From the NCBI GenBank assembly GCA_018883365.1, contig VEQF01000005.1, forward strand, positions 1-64,000: DNA of 64,000 nt, read 5' to 3'. The translations under genes and the position numbers were made by a program. Within the stretch, counting starts at the first letter, position 1. Each line of letters begins with the position of its first letter. A model generated the notes under the pieces. It ran no database searches. It saw nothing but the letters and a program-made list of their open reading frames with translations, and was not told the origin of the DNA. The DNA is from Candidatus Nanopelagicaceae bacterium. Lineage in GTDB: Bacteria > Actinomycetota > Actinomycetes > Nanopelagicales > Nanopelagicaceae. Below, piece by piece: positions 29,971-39,502 of the stretch.

Positions 29971-31368
29971 ATGGGAAAAACACTTGCCGAGAAGGTTTGG
30001 GAAGATCATGTTGTCCGCAGGACTGCGGGCGAGCCAGATCTTTTGTACATCGATCTGCATCTAATTCACGAGGTAACTAGCCCACAAGCGTTTGATGGAT
30101 TGCGCCTAAGTGGAAGAAAAGTGCGACGTCCTGATCTGACTTTGGCGACTGAAGATCACAATGTTCCAACCTTGAATATCGATAAGCCAATTGCCGACCC
30201 AGTGTCGAAATTGCAGGTTGATACCTTGCGCAACAACTGTAAAGAGTTCGGTGTTCGCATCCATTCATTGGGTGATGTTGAGCAAGGAATCGTTCATGTT
30301 GTTGGACCACAGCTTGGCCTTACTCAACCAGGCATGACAATTGTTTGCGGAGATTCGCACACCTCAACTCACGGCGCCTTTGGTGCGCTTGCTTTTGGAA
30401 TTGGAACCAGCGAAGTTGAGCATGTTTTAGCCACTCAAACACTTCCTTTGGCAAAGCCAAAAACAATGGCCATCAATGTTGAAGGTTCTTTGAAGCCAGG
30501 GGTAACCAGCAAAGACATTATTTTGGCAATCATTGCGAAAATTAGTACTGGTGGCGGGCAAGGCTATGTTCTTGAGTATCGTGGAAGCGCAATCCGTGCA
30601 CTTTCTATGGAAGCGCGAATGACAATTTGTAATATGTCGATTGAAGCTGGTGCGCGAGCCGGACTAATCGCTCCAGACCAAACTACCTTTGATTACATTC
30701 AAGGCCGACCTCATGCGCCTCAAGGTGAAGAGTGGGATGCCGCTGTTGCATATTGGAAGACTCTCAAGAGTGATGATGATGCGGTGTTTGATAAGGAAAT
30801 CTACCTAAATGCCGATGAACTATCGCCATTTGTAACCTGGGGAACCAACCCAGGACAGGGAATTCCACTAAATGATTCGGTACCAAACCCGCAAGAATTT
30901 ACCGACCCAGAGGAGCGCACCGCCGCGGAGCGAGCGCTGGTTTATATGGATTTGCAGGCTGGTACCCCGATGAAAAAGATAAAGATTGATACTGTGTTTT
31001 TGGGTTCCTGCACCAATGGTCGCATCGAAGATTTACGTGCAGCAGCAGCAATTATTAAGGGCAACAAAGTTGCAGCAAACACCAGAATGATGGTTGTACC
31101 GGGCTCTGCTCGAGTTAGATTACAAGCTGAAGCTGAAGGATTAGATCAGATCTTTTTAGCTGCAGGTGCGGAATGGAGAAGCGCTGGTTGCTCAATGTGC
31201 TTGGGTATGAATCCAGATCAACTTCAACCAGGGGAGCGATCTGCATCTACCAGCAACCGCAATTTCGAAGGTCGGCAAGGCAAAGGTGGAAGAACTCATT
31301 TGGTAAGTCCACTTGTTGCAGCAGCAACCGCAATTCGGGGAACTCTTTCATCACCAGCGGATTTATAG
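29971..31368 (+). CDS. leuC: 3-isopropylmalate dehydratase large subunit
   Basis: Fe-S isomerase of leucine synthesis, converting 2- to 3-isopropylmalate with LeuD. Aconitase-type segments are [32 protein letters not shown] (first cluster Cys) and [13 protein letters not shown] (other two Cys). It has 465 aa from the ATG at 29971 ([13 protein letters not shown]). An earlier in-frame ATG at 29932 would overlap the operator palindrome and is less likely. leuD follows 10 nt later. Confidence 0.95.
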   Translation: MGKTLAEKVWEDHVVRRTAGEPDLLYIDLHLIHEVTSPQAFDGLRLSGRKVRRPDLTLATEDHNVPTLNIDKPIADPVSKLQVDTLRNNCKEFGVRIHSLGDVEQGIVHVVGPQLGLTQPGMTIVCGDSHTSTHGAFGALAFGIGTSEVEHVLATQTLPLAKPKTMAINVEGSLKPGVTSKDIILAIIAKISTGGGQGYVLEYRGSAIRALSMEARMTICNMSIEAGARAGLIAPDQTTFDYIQGRPHAPQGEEWDAAVAYWKTLKSDDDAVFDKEIYLNADELSPFVTWGTNPGQGIPLNDSVPNPQEFTDPEERTAAERALVYMDLQAGTPMKKIKIDTVFLGSCTNGRIEDLRAAAAIIKGNKVAANTRMMVVPGSARVRLQAEAEGLDQIFLAAGAEWRSAGCSMCLGMNPDQLQPGERSASTSNRNFEGRQGKGGRTHLVSPLVAAATAIRGTLSSPADL

Positions 31369-31378
31369 GAGAGCAAAA

Positions 31379-31978
31379 ATGGAAAAATTTATTTCTCATA
31401 CTGGAACCGGAATTCCGCTTCGTCGCAGCAATGTTGATACCGATCAGATAATTCCAGCGGTCTATTTAAAGCGAGTTACTCGTTCGGGTTTTGAAGACGG
31501 TTTATTTGCAGCCTGGCGCTCAGATCCTGATTTTGTATTGAATAAACCAGAGTATTCAAAAGCCACCATTTTGGTGGCCGGAGTTGATTTCGGAACTGGT
31601 TCATCTCGCGAGCATGCAGTTTGGGCCCTGCAAAATTATGGTTTCAAAGTTGTTATTTCCAGCCGTTTTGCCGATATTTTCCGTGGCAACTCCCTAAAAG
31701 GTGGATTGCTCACCGTCATATTGCCGCAATCCGAGGTGGAGGCGCTTTGGGGCGCAATTGAGAAAAACCCCGCTTTGTCTATCTCTGTCGACCTTGAGAG
31801 CAAAACAGTTTCCTATGAAGGTCATTCAGTCAGCTTTGATTTAGATGACTACACCCGTTGGAGATTGATGGAAGGCCTTGATGACATCGGTTTAACGATG
31901 AGAAATCTCTCCGATGTCGAGCAGTTTGAGCAAAAACGAGCCAAATTCAAGCCAAAAACGCTCCCTGTTTTGTCATAA
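31379..31978 (+). CDS. leuD: 3-isopropylmalate dehydratase small subunit
   Basis: Small subunit that completes the LeuCD active site. It carries [17 protein letters not shown] and the aconitase swivel motif [19 protein letters not shown]. It has 199 aa. The ATG at 31379 has a good Shine-Dalgarno (AGGAG, 7 nt upstream), which settles the start. A hairpin terminator follows the stop. Confidence 0.96.
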   Translation: MEKFISHTGTGIPLRRSNVDTDQIIPAVYLKRVTRSGFEDGLFAAWRSDPDFVLNKPEYSKATILVAGVDFGTGSSREHAVWALQNYGFKVVISSRFADIFRGNSLKGGLLTVILPQSEVEALWGAIEKNPALSISVDLESKTVSYEGHSVSFDLDDYTRWRLMEGLDDIGLTMRNLSDVEQFEQKRAKFKPKTLPVLS

Positions 31979-31994
31979 GAGAGATTTTTCTCCG

Positions 31995-32022
31995 ACTCTC
32001 AACCTTTAATTGAGGGTTTTTT
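31995..32022 (+). terminator. Rho-independent terminator after leuCD
   Basis: ACTCTCAA and TTGAGGGT pair as an 8-bp stem with a 7-nt loop, followed by a run of six T. Confidence 0.8.
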
Positions 32023-32110
32023 ACGCATAAAAACAGTGTTTTTTGCTGCCTCGTAAATTGTGAATTATTGCGACACACCGACCTTGTTGCGCTAAAACCT
32101 TGATTTATAT

Positions 32111-32153
32111 GCGTAAATTTCTCAGCAGGTTAAGCAAACGCTTAACTTTACGC
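32111..32153 (+). promoter_or_regulatory. Nested inverted-repeat structure in the hupB leader
   Basis: Outer arms GCGTAAA (32111-32117) and TTTACGC (32147-32153) enclose inner arms GTTAAGC (32129-32135) and GCTTAAC (32140-32146) with an AAAC loop. The 3' arms are contiguous, while 11 nt bulge out on the 5' side. It ends 17 nt before the hupB start, just above the Shine-Dalgarno. It may fold in the mRNA leader or be a DNA site for HU or a regulator. Confidence 0.5.
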
Positions 32154-32170
32154 GTAAATAAGGGGATTAA

Positions 32171-32602
32171 ATGAACAAGACCCAGTTCATTGCTTCGTTG
32201 GCTCCACACTTCAACGGAAGCAAGAAAGAGGCAGCACACGCTGTTGAAATCGTTTTCGATTCCATCGTGCGCAACATCCAAAAGGGCGAAGATGTAACCA
32301 TCAACGATTTTGGAAAGTTTAAGAAGGTAGATCGCAAGGCACGTAAGGGCCGTAACCCTTTCACCGGCGAAACCATTCAAATCAAGGCGAGCAAGAAGGT
32401 TCGCTTCCTCCCAGCTAAGGCGCTTAAGGAAGTTGTTTCTGGCGCACGCAAGTTGGGTCCAGCTCCAAAGCCAGTCGTGGTTGCAAAGCCAGCGGCTAAG
32501 CCTGTCGCCAAGAAAGCAGCAAAGAAGGCACCTAAGAAGGTTGCAAAGAAGGCTGCGAAGAAGGTTGTAAAGAAGGCAGCTAAGAAGGGCAAGAAGAAAT
32601 AA
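32171..32602 (+). CDS. hupB: HU-type nucleoid protein with Lys/Ala-rich tail (HupB-like)
   Basis: Histone-like protein that bends and packs DNA. Residues 1-90 are a canonical HU domain (MNKTQFIASLAPHF, then GRNPFTGETIQIKASKKVRFLPAKALKE). Residues 95-143 are a basic tail of repeated AKKA/PKK units, as in the mycobacterial HupB. It has 143 aa. AGGGG lies 6 nt before the ATG. It is monocistronic: terminators lie on both sides. The position after leuCD matches mycobacterial gene order. Confidence 0.96.
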   Translation: MNKTQFIASLAPHFNGSKKEAAHAVEIVFDSIVRNIQKGEDVTINDFGKFKKVDRKARKGRNPFTGETIQIKASKKVRFLPAKALKEVVSGARKLGPAPKPVVVAKPAAKPVAKKAAKKAPKKVAKKAAKKVVKKAAKKGKKK

Positions 32603-32615
32603 ATTACTGATAAGT

Positions 32616-32649
32616 AGGGGTCACGCAGTTAAGCGTGGCCCCTATTTTT
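32616..32649 (+). terminator. Rho-independent terminator after hupB
   Basis: AGGGGTCACGC and GCGTGGCCCCT form an 11-bp stem (one T-G pair) with a 6-nt loop, followed by ATTTTT. Confidence 0.9.
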
Positions 32650-32655
32650 CTGTCC

Positions 32656-32661
32656 TAGGCT
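32656..32661 (+). promoter_or_regulatory. -10 hexamer, leaderless plsC promoter
   Basis: TAGGCT ends 6 nt before the ATG at 32668 and lies 6 nt past the hupB terminator, so it must start a new transcript for plsC-gpsA-ddl. Confidence 0.55.
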
Positions 32662-32667
32662 TCAACT

Positions 32668-33483
32668 ATGAGCGCAGCCAACAACGCATCTAATAAACCA
32701 GGGGAATCCAGAGTTTCTTACGATCCACCAACTGGATATCCGCTTGGCTCAAATGCTTGGTTCCGCTTTGGTGCAACAGTTATGCGGCCAATTCTCAACC
32801 TTTTGATTAAAAAGGATTGGCGCGGCGCAGAAAATCTGCCCAAGAGCGGCGCCGCAATTGTGGTTTGCAACCATCTCTCGTATGTAGATCCGCTTACCTT
32901 TACCCATTTTCTTTACAACAATGGCAGAGCCCCGAGGTATTTAGGAAAAGAATCCGTCTTCAAAGTTCCGCTTATTGGTCGCGTGATTCGTGGCGCGGGT
33001 CAAATCCCTGTATCTAGAGAATCGAAAGATGCGGTCAAAGGTCTCGAACATGCCATTGCAGTTTTAAAAGCCGGTCACTTGTTAGGTGTTTATCCGGAAG
33101 GAACATTAACGCGAGATGAAAATCTTTGGCCGATGAGAGGTAAGACCGGGGTTGCAAGATTGGCGCTGATTACCGGCGCTCCAATTTACCCATGTGCATC
33201 TTGGGGGCCGGAGAAAGTATTACCGCCCTATAGCAAAAAATTGCATCTGTTTCCGAGAACCAAAGTTTCAGTATTAATGGGAGAGCCATTAAATCTTGAA
33301 AAGTGGCGCGGCAAAGAGCATGACCCACAGGCAATTGAAGAGGTCGCAGATTTTGTTATGGATGAAATAACAAAACTGCTCGAGATTTTGCGGGGCGAGA
33401 GCGCTCCTAAAGAACGTTTTGATCCCAAGAAATCAGATTTACCAAGAATTGGAAATTACAAGAAAGCAAAAAAGAAGAAGTAA
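32668..33483 (+). CDS. 1-acyl-glycerol-3-phosphate acyltransferase (PlsC-like)
   Basis: Membrane-bound acyltransferase making phosphatidic acid. Motif I is NHLSYVDP (H-x4-D) near residue 72, and motif III is YPEGTLTRD near residue 145. It has 271 aa and a Lys-rich C-terminus (KKAKKKK). gpsA, which makes glycerol 3-phosphate, starts in the overlapping TAATG, so the two steps of phospholipid synthesis are coupled. Confidence 0.9.
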   Translation: MSAANNASNKPGESRVSYDPPTGYPLGSNAWFRFGATVMRPILNLLIKKDWRGAENLPKSGAAIVVCNHLSYVDPLTFTHFLYNNGRAPRYLGKESVFKVPLIGRVIRGAGQIPVSRESKDAVKGLEHAIAVLKAGHLLGVYPEGTLTRDENLWPMRGKTGVARLALITGAPIYPCASWGPEKVLPPYSKKLHLFPRTKVSVLMGEPLNLEKWRGKEHDPQAIEEVADFVMDEITKLLEILRGESAPKERFDPKKSDLPRIGNYKKAKKKK

Positions 33484-34487
33484 TGAAGATTTCATTATTG
33501 GGCTCTGGTCAATGGGGAACTGCTTTAGCGCAAGTTTTGTGCGATGCCGGTAATGATGTTTTGCTTTGGGGTAGAAACAATGATGTTGTAGAAGAAGTAA
33601 ACCTGCATCATCGCAACTCAAAATCTTTGCCAAATGTAGAACTGCCTAGTTCTTTGCGAGCTACATCCAAAATTGAAGAAACTTTTGATCATGCAGAGAT
33701 GTTGGTTTTAGCGGTGCCGGCGCAATCGCTACGGGAAAATTTGCAGCAATGGCGGGGATTGTTCAAAAAAGAGGTTCCGATTGTTTCCACATTAAAAGGC
33801 ATTGAGGTATCAACCCAACTTCGTATGACCGAAGTAATTCAGCAGGTAATTGATATTCCAGATGAAAAATTAGCAATCCTTACCGGACCGAATTTGGCTC
33901 GCGAGGTGGTTTTGCGCCAACCTGCTGGCGCAGTTGCAGCCTCAGTTTCACAAGAGTTAGCGGAGCTAACGGCCAGCACTTTTAGCGCTCCATACTTCCG
34001 GGTTTACACCTCAAATGATGTTGTGGGATGTGAGTTAGCCGGTGCGGCCAAGAATGTGATCGCGCTAGCTGTTGGCATGGCAATAGGAATGGGGTTTGGC
34101 GAAAACACCCAATCACTTGTTATTACCCGTGGTTTAAATGAAGTTACCCGATTAGGAATGGCCCGTGGAGCGATGCCACTTACCTTTGTTGGCCTCGCAG
34201 GAGTTGGAGATTTGCTCGCGACCTGCGGTTCGCCGCTCTCACGTAACCGTTCATTTGGTGAGGCCTTAGGAAGAACCGGCTCCATGCAAAGCGCGCAAAC
34301 ACAGGTTTCATCGACAGTTGAAGGTGTTTCAACTGCGAAAGCGGTGGTAGATCTGGCTCATTTAGTTGGAGTAGAAGCACCAATTATGGAAGCGGTTTAC
34401 GAGGTGGTAAGTAATAACATTACTCCTGAGCAAGCAATCCGAAATCTAATGCAGGTCCACACGGGAGCGGAGATTGATCACCAATGA
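33483..34487 (+). CDS. gpsA: Glycerol-3-phosphate dehydrogenase [NAD(P)+]
   Basis: Reduces dihydroxyacetone phosphate to sn-glycerol 3-phosphate for membrane lipids. The N-terminal nucleotide motif is LLGSGQWGTALA (GxGxxG-like). The catalytic Lys lies in GCELAGAAKNVIALAVG near residue 190, and CGSPLSRNRSFG follows. It has 334 aa. It overlaps plsC by 1 nt and ddl by 4 nt. Confidence 0.96.
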   Translation: MKISLLGSGQWGTALAQVLCDAGNDVLLWGRNNDVVEEVNLHHRNSKSLPNVELPSSLRATSKIEETFDHAEMLVLAVPAQSLRENLQQWRGLFKKEVPIVSTLKGIEVSTQLRMTEVIQQVIDIPDEKLAILTGPNLAREVVLRQPAGAVAASVSQELAELTASTFSAPYFRVYTSNDVVGCELAGAAKNVIALAVGMAIGMGFGENTQSLVITRGLNEVTRLGMARGAMPLTFVGLAGVGDLLATCGSPLSRNRSFGEALGRTGSMQSAQTQVSSTVEGVSTAKAVVDLAHLVGVEAPIMEAVYEVVSNNITPEQAIRNLMQVHTGAEIDHQ

Positions 34488-35524
34488 GTAAAACTCGCGT
34501 GGCAATCATCTGCGGTGGAAGAAGCAGCGAACATCAAATCTCATGCATTTCTGCCCGAGGAGTTCTAGGGGCAATTGATAAAGATAAATTTGAACCTTTG
34601 CTGATCGGAATTAGCCAATCAGGCCAATGGTTTGAACTTGATTCAGCAGATGATTTTGAAATGGGATCAGATGGATTGCCTTTTATTTCAAAAGGAAAAA
34701 AGCCGGTTAATATCTCTGATCTAGGGGTTGATTTAGCCTTTCCACTTTTGCATGGCGCTTACGGTGAAGATGGCACCGTACAAGGTCTGTTTGAGATGTC
34801 CGATATTGCATATGTGGGCTCTGGGGTTTTGGCCTCAGCTGTCGCGATGGATAAGAGTTTTGCTAAGCCGATTTTTGCGGATTTTGGGTTAAAAGTGGCG
34901 GATGGAATAACGGTTCATGAGCGAGATTGGAATGCAAACAAAGAGCTAGAGATTGCAAAAATATCAGCATTGGGTTTCCCACTCTTTGTTAAACCAGCAA
35001 GAAGTGGATCAAGTAGGGGAACGACCAAAGTTAAAAATCAAAGTGAAATTGCGGCGGCGATTGCAGCAGCCCACGAGCATGATCCACGAGCCATGGTCGA
35101 GGTAGCAATTCAGGGACGCGAAGTTGAATGCGCTGTATTAGAGATTGAAGGCAAGGCTCACGCTTCAGTGATTGGCGAAATTCGGGTACATGAGCCTCAT
35201 GAGTTTTACGATTTCGAAGCAAAGTATTTGGATGGTTCAACTACCTTTGATGTCCCAGCCAACATTCCTGCCGACGTTGCTGAAAAAATCAGCGGTTATG
35301 CAATTACCGCCTTCGAGGCTTTGGGTTGTGAAGGTCTGGCCCGAGTGGATTTCTTTTTAACAGCTGAAAATGAAATCATCATTAATGAGTTAAATACCAT
35401 GCCGGGGTTTACCTCAACCTCTGTATTTCCAATGTTGTGGCAGGCTTCCGGTAAAAGCTACACCGAAATAATTACTCAACTTTGCGAATCTGCGCTTCGC
35501 AGACCACGCAATGTGGTCCGCTGA
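34484..35524 (+). CDS. ddl: D-alanine--D-alanine ligase
   Basis: Makes the D-Ala-D-Ala dipeptide for peptidoglycan. It has an ATP-grasp fold with CGGRSSEHQISCISARG at the start, HGAYGEDGTVQGL in the N-domain, KPARSGSSRGTTKV in the ATP-binding loop, and the C-terminal EINELNTMPGFTSTS-like segment for the active site. It has 346 aa. The 4-nt ATGA overlap with gpsA indicates one operon. Confidence 0.95.
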   Translation: MSKTRVAIICGGRSSEHQISCISARGVLGAIDKDKFEPLLIGISQSGQWFELDSADDFEMGSDGLPFISKGKKPVNISDLGVDLAFPLLHGAYGEDGTVQGLFEMSDIAYVGSGVLASAVAMDKSFAKPIFADFGLKVADGITVHERDWNANKELEIAKISALGFPLFVKPARSGSSRGTTKVKNQSEIAAAIAAAHEHDPRAMVEVAIQGREVECAVLEIEGKAHASVIGEIRVHEPHEFYDFEAKYLDGSTTFDVPANIPADVAEKISGYAITAFEALGCEGLARVDFFLTAENEIIINELNTMPGFTSTSVFPMLWQASGKSYTEIITQLCESALRRPRNVVR

Positions 35525-35536
35525 ATTTTTGGTTAG

Positions 35537-35773
35537 TTAAATCGAGGTAACCGGACAGGTGAGAGTACGGGTAATTCCGGGAACTGCTTGCACCTTTGAA
35601 AGAACCGTTTTGCCTAGCTCTTCCATGTTTGCCGCCTCTGCGCGCATGATTACGTCATAAGGGCCAGTAACTCCCTCTGCGATGGTTACACCAGCAATCG
35701 CAGTTACCGCTTTGGTTACGCTCGTTGCTTTTCCCACTTCGGTTTGAATCAAGATGTATGCCTGAATCGACAT
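35537..35773 (-). CDS. Stand-alone Lrp/AsnC ligand-binding (RAM) domain protein
   Basis: A 78-aa protein made only of the RAM effector domain (AYILIQTEVGKATSVTKAV, GVTGPYDVIMRAEA) with no helix-turn-helix. Such SARP-like proteins are known as free-standing partners that bind amino acids and may mix with full-length Lrp. It is convergent with ddl and divergent from thiL; a similar arrangement occurs in other Actinobacteria. Its role is unknown. Confidence 0.85.
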   Translation of the reverse strand: MSIQAYILIQTEVGKATSVTKAVTAIAGVTIAEGVTGPYDVIMRAEAANMEELGKTVLSKVQAVPGITRTLTCPVTSI

Positions 35774-35819
35774 GCTTTTTCCGTTTCAACTAGTGAGTCT
35801 GATGTGACTCTTTCACAAC

Positions 35820-35831
35820 CTCAACGTTGAG
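35820..35831. other. Perfect 12-bp palindrome upstream of thiL
   Basis: CTCAACGTTGAG lies 46 bp upstream of the AsnC-type gene start and 95 bp upstream of thiL, in a divergent promoter region. It is a possible operator; nothing identifies its binding protein. Confidence 0.3.
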
Positions 35832-35925
35832 TGTTATGGGCAATTATGACGCTTTCAATCGTATTTGGATAGCTTGATTTAGGCTAGAGCCATAAAGCGT
35901 CTACTGCAAAGATAGGAGGGTGATC

Positions 35926-36888
35926 ATGAATGAACGTGAGGTTCTAAACCGGGTGCGCGCCATTTTTGATCAAACTCCAAATTTGCCAGAGCTGCTAATT
36001 CCTAACGGGGATGATGGAGCGGTCTTTAAAGTCAAAGATTCCCAGATAGTGGTCTCCACAGATATCTCGGTAGAGGATGTTCATTTTCGTTCAAATTGGA
36101 GCAGCGCTGAAGAAATTGGCACCAAAATAACTGCGGCTAATTTGGCAGATATATGCGCAATGGGGGGTTGGCCCAAATACCTGCTTGTATCGGTCGCTTT
36201 CCCGAGCCATTTCTTAGTTCGATTAGAGGATTTAGCAAAAGGTATTTATTCGGAGTGCAAAAAAGTTGGAGCAAAGGTCATCGGCGGTGATCTGTCGAGC
36301 TCAGAGAAACTGATTATTTCAATTACCGCAATAGGGGAAACAAATGCGGCGGTATCAAGATCTGGGGCAAAGTCCAATGACTATGTCATGATTTCAAATC
36401 TAACGGGATGGTCCGCTGCTGGTTTGTTGGCATTAGAAAACTCATTTGTTTCTACATTGCTGGCGCAAAAAGCCATTAAATTACATTGTGCGCCACAAAT
36501 TGATTATGAAAAATATCAAAGTTGTTTCTCCAAAGTTAACTCAGCCACCGACACGAGTGATGGTTTATTGATTGATGCTGCGAATATCGCTGACTCCAGC
36601 GGGCTAGCATTTGAATTAGAATCGAGATTGATTCAAGAGATTACAGATTTCGATGAGTTGCAGGAGCTAGCGGCGCAGATCATCCATAACTCGAAAGAAG
36701 ATTTAGACCATAGTGAGTTAGTGATGAATTGGATTCTTCGTGGCGGCGAGGATCATGTTTTGCTAGTTACTGGACCAGAACCGATAGCCGGATTTTCGGT
36801 AATTGGTAGAGCTTTATCAGGTAGCGGTGTTTACCTGGATGGAAAAAAAGTAGCGAGCAATGATGGGGGTTTCCAGCATCGCTGGTAA
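35926..36888 (+). CDS. thiL: Thiamine-monophosphate kinase
   Basis: Makes thiamine diphosphate from thiamine monophosphate. The PurM-like fold has IPNGDDGAVFKV near residue 28, STDISVEDVHFR with Asp ligands near residue 46, the AANLADICAMGG segment, and GGDLSSS. It has 320 aa. The ATG at 35926 has a very strong AGGAGGG 5 nt upstream, unlike the many leaderless genes here. I saw no TPP riboswitch upstream. Confidence 0.93.
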   Translation: MNEREVLNRVRAIFDQTPNLPELLIPNGDDGAVFKVKDSQIVVSTDISVEDVHFRSNWSSAEEIGTKITAANLADICAMGGWPKYLLVSVAFPSHFLVRLEDLAKGIYSECKKVGAKVIGGDLSSSEKLIISITAIGETNAAVSRSGAKSNDYVMISNLTGWSAAGLLALENSFVSTLLAQKAIKLHCAPQIDYEKYQSCFSKVNSATDTSDGLLIDAANIADSSGLAFELESRLIQEITDFDELQELAAQIIHNSKEDLDHSELVMNWILRGGEDHVLLVTGPEPIAGFSVIGRALSGSGVYLDGKKVASNDGGFQHRW

Positions 36889-36891
36889 CTT

Positions 36892-36929
36892 GAAAAAAAG
36901 AGTTACAAACTTAAGTTAGTTTGGAAACT
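36892..36929 (-). terminator. Terminator of rpmB (minus strand)
   Basis: On the minus strand a hairpin with CAAACT/AGTTTG and outer AGTT/AACT arms is followed by CTTTTTTT. It overlaps the last bases of the rpmB stop. Confidence 0.6.
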
Positions 36930-37113
36930 AGCGCGCGACCTTTCCAGCCTTTAGGCAGGAGGTGCAGACATTCTGGCGCTTGGTGTAACCATTTACCAAA
37001 GTACGGATGCGCTGGATATTTGGATTCCAACGGCGACGGGTACGACGGTTTGAGTGTGACACGTTGTTACCAAAGCTTGGTCCCTTGCCACAGATATCGC
37101 ATACAGATGCCAC
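36928..37113 (-). CDS. rpmB: 50S ribosomal protein L28
   Basis: Large-subunit protein of 61 aa. It begins [20 protein letters not shown] and has RRWNPNIQR and a second Cys pair, CTSC; the two CxxC pairs mark the zinc-binding (C+) form. The GTG start has AAGGAG about 8 nt upstream on the minus strand (in the complement of 37121-37130). Longer frames through the intergenic region lack L28 homology. It is convergent with thiL and divergent from recG. Confidence 0.95.
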   Translation of the reverse strand: MASVCDICGKGPSFGNNVSHSNRRTRRRWNPNIQRIRTLVNGYTKRQNVCTSCLKAGKVAR

Positions 37114-37285
37114 GTTCGTACTCCTTGAAGATATAACTGAGAATTTTCCTGCCCCGGGCGGTGATGCTGCCGAGGGGCGCAAGACTAGCCGCAAAACGGC
37201 TCGGAGCGCCAATTCGAGCATTGAGCTTGCTGGAAACTCAACCGAATATCCGCCCTTGCCCGTAGTAATTTGGAGAGAATGAAGC

Positions 37286-39502
37286 ATGGCGACCTTGGAA
37301 ACACGACTGGTTTCAGTCGTTGGGGATAAGACGGCCAAAGTCTTAGACGATCAACTGAACATCTCAACCATCGGGGATTTGTTACGTCATTACCCGCGAA
37401 GATATGTAGTGCGCGGTGAGCTAAGTGATTTCGAGAGTCTGCGAGAAGGTGAAGAGGCGACAATTTTCGCCAAAGTTGAGAGCACTAAGGTGCGCCGAAT
37501 TCCGGGTCGTAAAGGTGTAATTGTTGAAACCATAGTTACCGACGGAAGGGCGAAGTTAACTCTTACCTTTTTCAATCAAGCTTGGCGTGAGAAAGATTTA
37601 CGTGAAGGACGACAAGGATTATTTGCCGGCAAGGTAGGAGTATTCAAAGGGAAAAGACAGTTAGCTCATCCAGATTATCTTCTGATTCCTGAAGGCGATG
37701 ATGTTGATGCAGCCATTGGGGATTTTGCCGGGAAATTTTTGCCGGTATATCCAGCAACATCAAAACTTCCTTCTTGGAAGATTGCGCAATGTGTTCGCTT
37801 AGCCTTGGCAGCTTTAGAAAATCTTGTCGATTATGTGCCAAATGAAATTTTGGAGCAGCTGAACTATCCGAATCTTATGACTGCGCTGAAAGAGGTGCAC
37901 GAGCCAACCAGCGCAGAAGCTGCAGATCGTGCCCGTGAAAGATTAACTTTCGATGAAGCCTTGTTAATGCAATTATTTTTGTCACTCCGACGAATTGAAT
38001 TACGTGCGGCGACAACTAAACATAGAACCCCGAAAAATGATGGAATTTTGGCTGCTTTTGATCAGCGTTTGCCATTTGAGCTGACTGCCGGACAGAAGCA
38101 GGTATGGAATGAGATAGCAGCGGATTTATCCAGTAGTCACCCGATGTATCGATTGCTGCAAGGCGATGTAGGTTCAGGAAAAACCATTATCGCTCTGCGT
38201 GCCATGTTGGCGGTTGTTGATTCCGGTGGCCAGGCCGCGCTTTTGGCGCCAACTGAAGTTCTAGCAATGCAGCATTATCAAAACTTCAAAAAACTATTGG
38301 GCGAATTAGCTGAAGGAGGCATGCTGGGAGGCAGCTCTCAAGGTACGCAGATTGGTTTATTGACCGGATCACTTTCATTAGCTGAGAAAAAAGAGATGCA
38401 CGGTGCGATTGCATCAGGAAACATCGGAATTGTTGTTGGTACCCATGCCTTACTTAGCGAAGGTGTTGAGTTTGAAGATCTTGGATTAGTAGTTGTAGAT
38501 GAGCAGCACCGTTTTGGCGTGGAGCAACGTGATGCGCTTAGAAGTAAGGCAACACAACCGCCGCATGTTTTGGTTATGACTGCGACCCCGATTCCGCGAA
38601 CTGTTGCGATGACAATTTTTGGTGATTTAGATGTATCCACACTTCGAGAACTACCACTTGGCAGATCTCCAATTACAACACATGTCGTGCCTGCGATTTC
38701 AAAACCTCAACATCTACAACGTGCTTGGCAACGAGTGGTTGAAGAGGTTAAGAACGGTCATCAGGTTTACATAGTGGCGCCGCGAATTTCCGCTAACGAT
38801 GAATCTGATTTGCAGCGATTTGGTTTAACACCTGAAGAGTTGGCCATGGCACGTGCGTTAAGTGATGAAGATGAAAAAGTTGCTGCAACTCCTATGAGCT
38901 CAGTTGAGGATTTGCATCCGCAATTAGAAGCAGGTCCGCTTAAAGGACTACGAATGGCAAAGTTGCACGGGCGACTAAGAGCCGAAGAAAAAGAGGCGAT
39001 TATGAATAATTTCGCCGCTGGATCTTTGGATGTTTTAGTCACAACCACAGTTATTGAGGTTGGCGTTGATGTTCCGAACGCTTCAATGATGGTGATTATG
39101 GATGCCGATAGGTTTGGCGTTTCCCAGCTGCATCAGTTGCGAGGTCGAGTTGGTCGTGGAACAACCCCAGGTTTGTGTCTTCTCGTAACAAACTCTGCAG
39201 AGGAAAGCGATGCCATGGCGCGGTTAAATGCGGTTGCCGCAACGACCGATGGCTTTGAGTTAAGTCGATTAGACCTAGAACAGAGAAGAGAAGGCGATGT
39301 TCTTGGGTCTGCTCAATCTGGCGTTCGTTCGCATTTACGATTATTGCGAGTTATCAGAGATGAAGCGTTAATCTTAAAAGCACGTGAAGTAGCTGACTCC
39401 ATCACACAGAAAGATCCAGACCTGTCGAAATTGCCTCAACTTCGAGGAGAAATTGATAAGTTGCGCCAGGAAGAGCGAGCTTCGTATTTGGAGAAACGTT
39501 AA
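37286..39502 (+). CDS. recG: ATP-dependent DNA helicase RecG
   Basis: Branch-migrates stalled forks and recombination junctions. It has an N-terminal wedge OB domain, helicase motif [13 protein letters not shown] near residue 295, motif II DEQHRFG near residue 405, TATPIPRT, and the C-terminal QLRGRVGRG. It has 738 aa. The DAK/DegV-type gene that usually sits between rpmB and recG in Actinobacteria is absent; the 172-bp gap contains only promoter sequence. rsmD starts in the overlapping stop (TAATG). Confidence 0.96.
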   Translation: MATLETRLVSVVGDKTAKVLDDQLNISTIGDLLRHYPRRYVVRGELSDFESLREGEEATIFAKVESTKVRRIPGRKGVIVETIVTDGRAKLTLTFFNQAWREKDLREGRQGLFAGKVGVFKGKRQLAHPDYLLIPEGDDVDAAIGDFAGKFLPVYPATSKLPSWKIAQCVRLALAALENLVDYVPNEILEQLNYPNLMTALKEVHEPTSAEAADRARERLTFDEALLMQLFLSLRRIELRAATTKHRTPKNDGILAAFDQRLPFELTAGQKQVWNEIAADLSSSHPMYRLLQGDVGSGKTIIALRAMLAVVDSGGQAALLAPTEVLAMQHYQNFKKLLGELAEGGMLGGSSQGTQIGLLTGSLSLAEKKEMHGAIASGNIGIVVGTHALLSEGVEFEDLGLVVVDEQHRFGVEQRDALRSKATQPPHVLVMTATPIPRTVAMTIFGDLDVSTLRELPLGRSPITTHVVPAISKPQHLQRAWQRVVEEVKNGHQVYIVAPRISANDESDLQRFGLTPEELAMARALSDEDEKVAATPMSSVEDLHPQLEAGPLKGLRMAKLHGRLRAEEKEAIMNNFAAGSLDVLVTTTVIEVGVDVPNASMMVIMDADRFGVSQLHQLRGRVGRGTTPGLCLLVTNSAEESDAMARLNAVAATTDGFELSRLDLEQRREGDVLGSAQSGVRSHLRLLRVIRDEALILKAREVADSITQKDPDLSKLPQLRGEIDKLRQEERASYLEKR

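Noticed and set aside
32024-32042. AAAAAC/GTTTTT hairpin as a second leuCD terminator
   Set aside because: The stem is A-T rich with a 3-nt loop, and a far better terminator ends just upstream at 32022.
32377-32592. A Phe/Ala-rich frame antisense to hupB
   Set aside because: It is only the complement of the Lys/Ala repeats of the HupB tail.
32460-32602. Tandem repeat or VNTR in hupB
   Set aside because: The repetition is the low-complexity coding sequence of AKKA/PKK units, well known in actinobacterial HU tails.
35774-35925. TPP riboswitch upstream of thiL
   Set aside because: The conserved CUGAGA and ACCUGA-type core segments were not seen; the region is also short.
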